From Collimonas arenae (GTDB lineage: Bacteria; Pseudomonadota; Gammaproteobacteria; Burkholderiales; Burkholderiaceae_D), in assembly GCF_001584165.1 (NCBI RefSeq), contig NZ_CP013233.1, positions 3,914,620-3,978,619 of the forward strand: 64,000 bases of DNA, in the 5' to 3' direction. Positions within the stretch are counted from its first letter, which is position 1, and each line of letters begins with the position of its first letter. Of the stretch, positions 62,757 to 64,000 are shown piece after piece. The translations under genes and the position numbers were made by a program. Under the pieces are notes generated by a model. That model ran no database searches. It was not told where the DNA came from and saw nothing but the letters and a program-made list of their open reading frames with translations.

Positions 62757-63701
62757 ATGCATATCAGCCGCATCGATCTCAACCTGTTCGTGGTGCTCGA
62801 CACCATCTACGCCGAGGGCAACATCACGCGCGCGGCGAAGGCCCTCAACCTGACCCAGCCGGCGGTCAGCCACGCGCTGGCGCGGCTGCGCGACTTGCTG
62901 GGCGATCCGTTATTCATTCGACAAGGCAGCAACATGTTGCCGACACCGATGACGCGTTCGTTGATCGGTCCGGTGCGACAGGCGTTGCAAACCTTGGAAG
63001 TCAGCGTCAAGCACGGCAACCAGTTCGATCCCGCGACCACGCGCCGCAGTTTCAACCTGGGCCTGCCGGGCGTGCTGGAGGCGCGCTTGCTGCCGCCGCT
63101 GATGCAGCTGTTGCAGGCGAAGGCGCCGCTGATTGAAATCAATTCGGTGCGGGTGGAAAGACGGCAACTGGAATCGGAACTGGCCGCCGGTACGCTGGAC
63201 ATCGCTGTCGATGTGCTGCTGCAGCGCCCCGGTGAAATCCGCAGCACGCCACTATCGCGCGATGCGTTGGTGGTGGTGGCGCGCCAGGATCATCCTGCAT
63301 TGAAAAAAGGACTGGACCTGGAAACCTACCTGTCCCAAAACCACATCCTGGTCTCCTCGCGCCGCACCGGTCCCGGTGTCGAAGACGTAGAACTGGCCCG
63401 CATCGGCCGCCAACGCCACATCGGCTTGCGCTGCCAACACTATTTCGCAGCCTGCCAGGTAGTCAGCAATTCCGACCTGCTCACCACCATGCCCGAACAC
63501 TACGCCCAAATCGCCAACATCAACCTGCCGAACCGGATTTACCCGCTACCGCTGCCGACACCGCCATTGGATGTCTACCTGTACTGGCACGACAACGCCG
63601 AACTGGATCCGGCGAATCGGTGGTTGCGTGGGGTGTTGGGGGAGTTGTTTCCGGAGCAGGGACAACTGGGGAATAATGTGACGGGTTCTGCTGCGCAATA
63701 A
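62757..63701 (+). CDS. LysR-family regulator of the acyl-CoA operon
   Basis: The 314-residue protein has the LysR helix-turn-helix (ITRAAKALNLTQPAVSHALARL, in pieces about residues 22-43; RQGSNMLPTPMTRSL wing) and a NodD/PnpR-like effector domain. Its divergence from the ACAD gene and the dyad between them suggest local control. The ligand may be an acyl-CoA or hydroxy acid; this is unproven. Confidence 0.9.
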   Translation: MHISRIDLNLFVVLDTIYAEGNITRAAKALNLTQPAVSHALARLRDLLGDPLFIRQGSNMLPTPMTRSLIGPVRQALQTLEVSVKHGNQFDPATTRRSFNLGLPGVLEARLLPPLMQLLQAKAPLIEINSVRVERRQLESELAAGTLDIAVDVLLQRPGEIRSTPLSRDALVVVARQDHPALKKGLDLETYLSQNHILVSSRRTGPGVEDVELARIGRQRHIGLRCQHYFAACQVVSNSDLLTTMPEHYAQIANINLPNRIYPLPLPTPPLDVYLYWHDNAELDPANRWLRGVLGELFPEQGQLGNNVTGSAAQ

Positions 63702-63735
63702 CGGAAGATGCGCCGCTGTATTTACTCCGTGGTTC

Positions 63736-63811
63736 GTTAAATGGGGTCAGAGCTGCGCGGGAAGTGTAATTTTCGCAAGAAGCCGCGAAAAAAACTCTGA
63801 CCCCATTTAAC
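63736..63811. repeat. 76-bp hairpin element with perfect 17-bp inverted ends
   Basis: GTTAAATGGGGTCAGAG at 63736-63752 is matched exactly in reverse by CTCTGACCCCATTTAAC at 63795-63811. The core differs from that of the related 64-bp hairpins at 36.8-37.3 kb, which share AAATGGGGTCAGAG. It lies between the LysR gene and trpS. Confidence 0.85.
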
Positions 63812-63890
63812 TGCTTAGTCGTGGCACACACTTCGACTGCATGCTCGCTGCATGCAATAACCCGACCACAATTTATGCCGATACAAAGAT

Positions 63891-64000
63891 TTAGAAGTAG
63901 GTCAAACCCAAAGCCGCCTTGACCTCATCGGCGGTTTTTGCCGCTACTTCACGCGCCTTGGCGGTACCCTCTTTCAGTATCTGCAAGACATGCCCGCGAT
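63891..64000 (-). CDS. trpS: Probable tryptophanyl-tRNA synthetase, C-terminal end only
   Basis: The minus strand enters the window in frame with 36 codons ending GLTYF and TAA at 63891-63893. The fragment reads RGHVLQILKEGTAKAREVAA and continues TADEVKAALG, which resembles the C-terminal helix of bacterial TrpRS (repeated GTxKARxVA...EVxxAxG pattern). Only the tail is visible, so the identification rests on a short stretch. Confidence 0.6.
   Translation of the reverse strand, partial: RGHVLQILKEGTAKAREVAAKTADEVKAALGLTYF

Overview
The window is a stretch of a betaproteobacterial chromosome. Gene content and protein sequences fit Burkholderiales, most likely an Oxalobacteraceae member such as Collimonas or Herbaspirillum. 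The genus is an inference from the proteins and from the order pgk-pyk-fba-purC-purE-purK-sua5; no search was run.

Layout. 1-5.5 kb holds arsenic resistance (end of arsC, then arsH), a LysR regulator facing a pyridoxal-reductase-like aldo/keto reductase, an orphan amino-acid-type binding protein and a chromate transporter chrA. 5.5-12 kb holds a barstar-like protein and a six-gene operon read leftwards: lacI, binding protein, two permeases, ATPase, phosphodiesterase. A perfect 18-bp palindrome sits in front of its lacI gene. 12.2-19 kb holds a patatin lipase and a complete rRNA operon on the minus strand (16S, tRNA-Ile, tRNA-Ala, 23S, 5S) with promoter, boxA sites, processing stems and terminator. 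19-25 kb holds mgtC, tcdA, a hemerythrin protein, pdxH, cfa, msrA and ompW. 25-34 kb is a housekeeping block with sua5, purK, purE, purC, fba, pyk and pgk, with ilvE divergent. 34-39.6 kb holds small conserved genes, a YheT hydrolase, a triplicated repeat block, bepA and moaC. 39.6-44.4 kb holds a pilin glycosylation locus (pilA with a sigma-54 promoter, tfpZ-like, pglL-like) and a PP2C phosphatase/FHA pair. 44.6-49.7 kb holds sucC and sucD split by a repeat-flanked GIY-YIG gene, a DUF2889 gene, recX, and recA with a LexA box. 50-57.3 kb holds ggt and a lysine/2-oxoadipate catabolic set (hglS, FAD hydroxyglutarate dehydrogenase, LysR, amaB). 57.3-64 kb holds a Met-rich secreted peptide, an acyl-CoA catabolic operon (ACAD10/11-type dehydrogenase, kinase-like protein, phosphatase, two SDRs) with a divergent LysR, and the end of trpS.

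Two cross-window signals stand out. First, inverted pairs of a 20-bp palindrome (ATTCCC...GGGAAT) occur as short pairs with 24-28 bp spacers at three places. Between sucC and sucD the same pair brackets a complete GIY-YIG nuclease gene, which suggests a mobile element with an autonomous form and non-autonomous forms. Second, at least seven single-base deletions, mostly in short G/C or A/T runs, break conserved genes (pgk, cfa, tcdA, a PP2C phosphatase, an FHA protein three times), with a probable eighth at the start of an ABC permease. Because they hit pgk, a consensus sequencing problem is the first explanation to test.
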